Below, piece by piece: positions 63,910 through 64,000 of a stretch of 64,000 nt of DNA. The stretch comes from DAIDKA01 sp963708865. Lineage in GTDB: Bacteria; Pseudomonadota; Gammaproteobacteria; Steroidobacterales; Steroidobacteraceae. The notes under the pieces were generated by a model. It had not been told where the DNA came from, made no database searches, and saw nothing but the letters and a program-made list of their open reading frames with translations. The stretch's first letter is position 1. Every line of letters starts with the position of its first letter. The stretch spans positions 14,970-78,969 of the forward strand of contig CAVPUC010000007.1 of NCBI GenBank assembly GCA_963708865.1. The letters are read 5' to 3'. The translations under genes were made by a program, and so were the position numbers.

Positions 63910-64000
63910 CCGGATAACGGGCTCCGATTGGTCGGAGCACTGACACTTCTGAACTATGCCGTGGCGTATTAAAAATCCGTCGCAGTATCGCATTCTGGGT

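Overview
This 64 kb window is a GC-rich chromosomal segment of a gammaproteobacterium. The supporting gene strings are divergent lptD / amgK-murU, mrdA-rodA-mltB-rlpA-dacA-dat-ybeD, mreBCD next to gatCAB, and TPR-lolB-ispE-tRNAGln-prs-rplY-pth-ychF, which follow orders known from Pseudomonas and Xanthomonas relatives. A deep-branching group such as Nevskiales or Steroidobacterales is plausible, but the sequence alone does not prove it.

Layout. 1-1434: 5' part of lptD (minus strand). About 1490-10980: a roughly 9.4 kb integrated element lying between lptD and amgK. It carries a tyrosine integrase, an excisionase-like protein, small ORFs, a broken TOPRIM-type primase/helicase, an HNH relic, an HK97-type major capsid protein, a prohead protease, accessory ORFs and an odd tRNA-like sequence at its right end. 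No tail, portal or terminase gene was recognised, so it resembles a capsid-encoding phage satellite. 11379-24208: MurNAc recycling kinase/uridylyltransferase, lipoate synthesis (lipA, lipB), and a sulfate uptake block (periplasmic binding protein, CysA-CysT-CysW, and a sensor kinase/response regulator in the same operon). CysA carries an extra C-terminal domain resembling universal stress proteins. 24205-33808: a long minus-strand cell-shape and cell-wall run from mreB down to ybeD. 33953-38174: gatCAB and hslO. 38171-45829: glycosyltransferase, mtgA, ppiB, prmC, a plus-strand membrane protein/two-component system, a PsiF-like protein and prfA. 45944-52903: TPR lipoprotein, lolB, ispE, tRNA-Gln, prs, rplY, pth, ychF. 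53930-58334: a tRNA-CAU gene whose last 51 nt are repeated 4.3 kb downstream, enclosing a small island (secreted protein, Phd antitoxin with truncated VapC, TAT-type sulfatase) with an IS481-like transposase relic after each copy. 58713-63909: a DUF1338 dioxygenase/decarboxylase and a large TonB-dependent receptor.

A major caveat applies to the whole window. Genes that should be essential or intact (mrdA, mreD, gatB, rplY) and also mltB and the TonB receptor are each broken by single-base indels, most of them in short homopolymers. Correcting one base each restores full-length family members. This pattern is typical of uncorrected long-read assembly error. The phage capsid gene, prohead protease, HTH gene and right-end regulator show the same one-base defects, so the element may be more intact than it looks. 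The primase/helicase and the stretch after it carry more lesions, including an in-frame stop, and look truly decayed.
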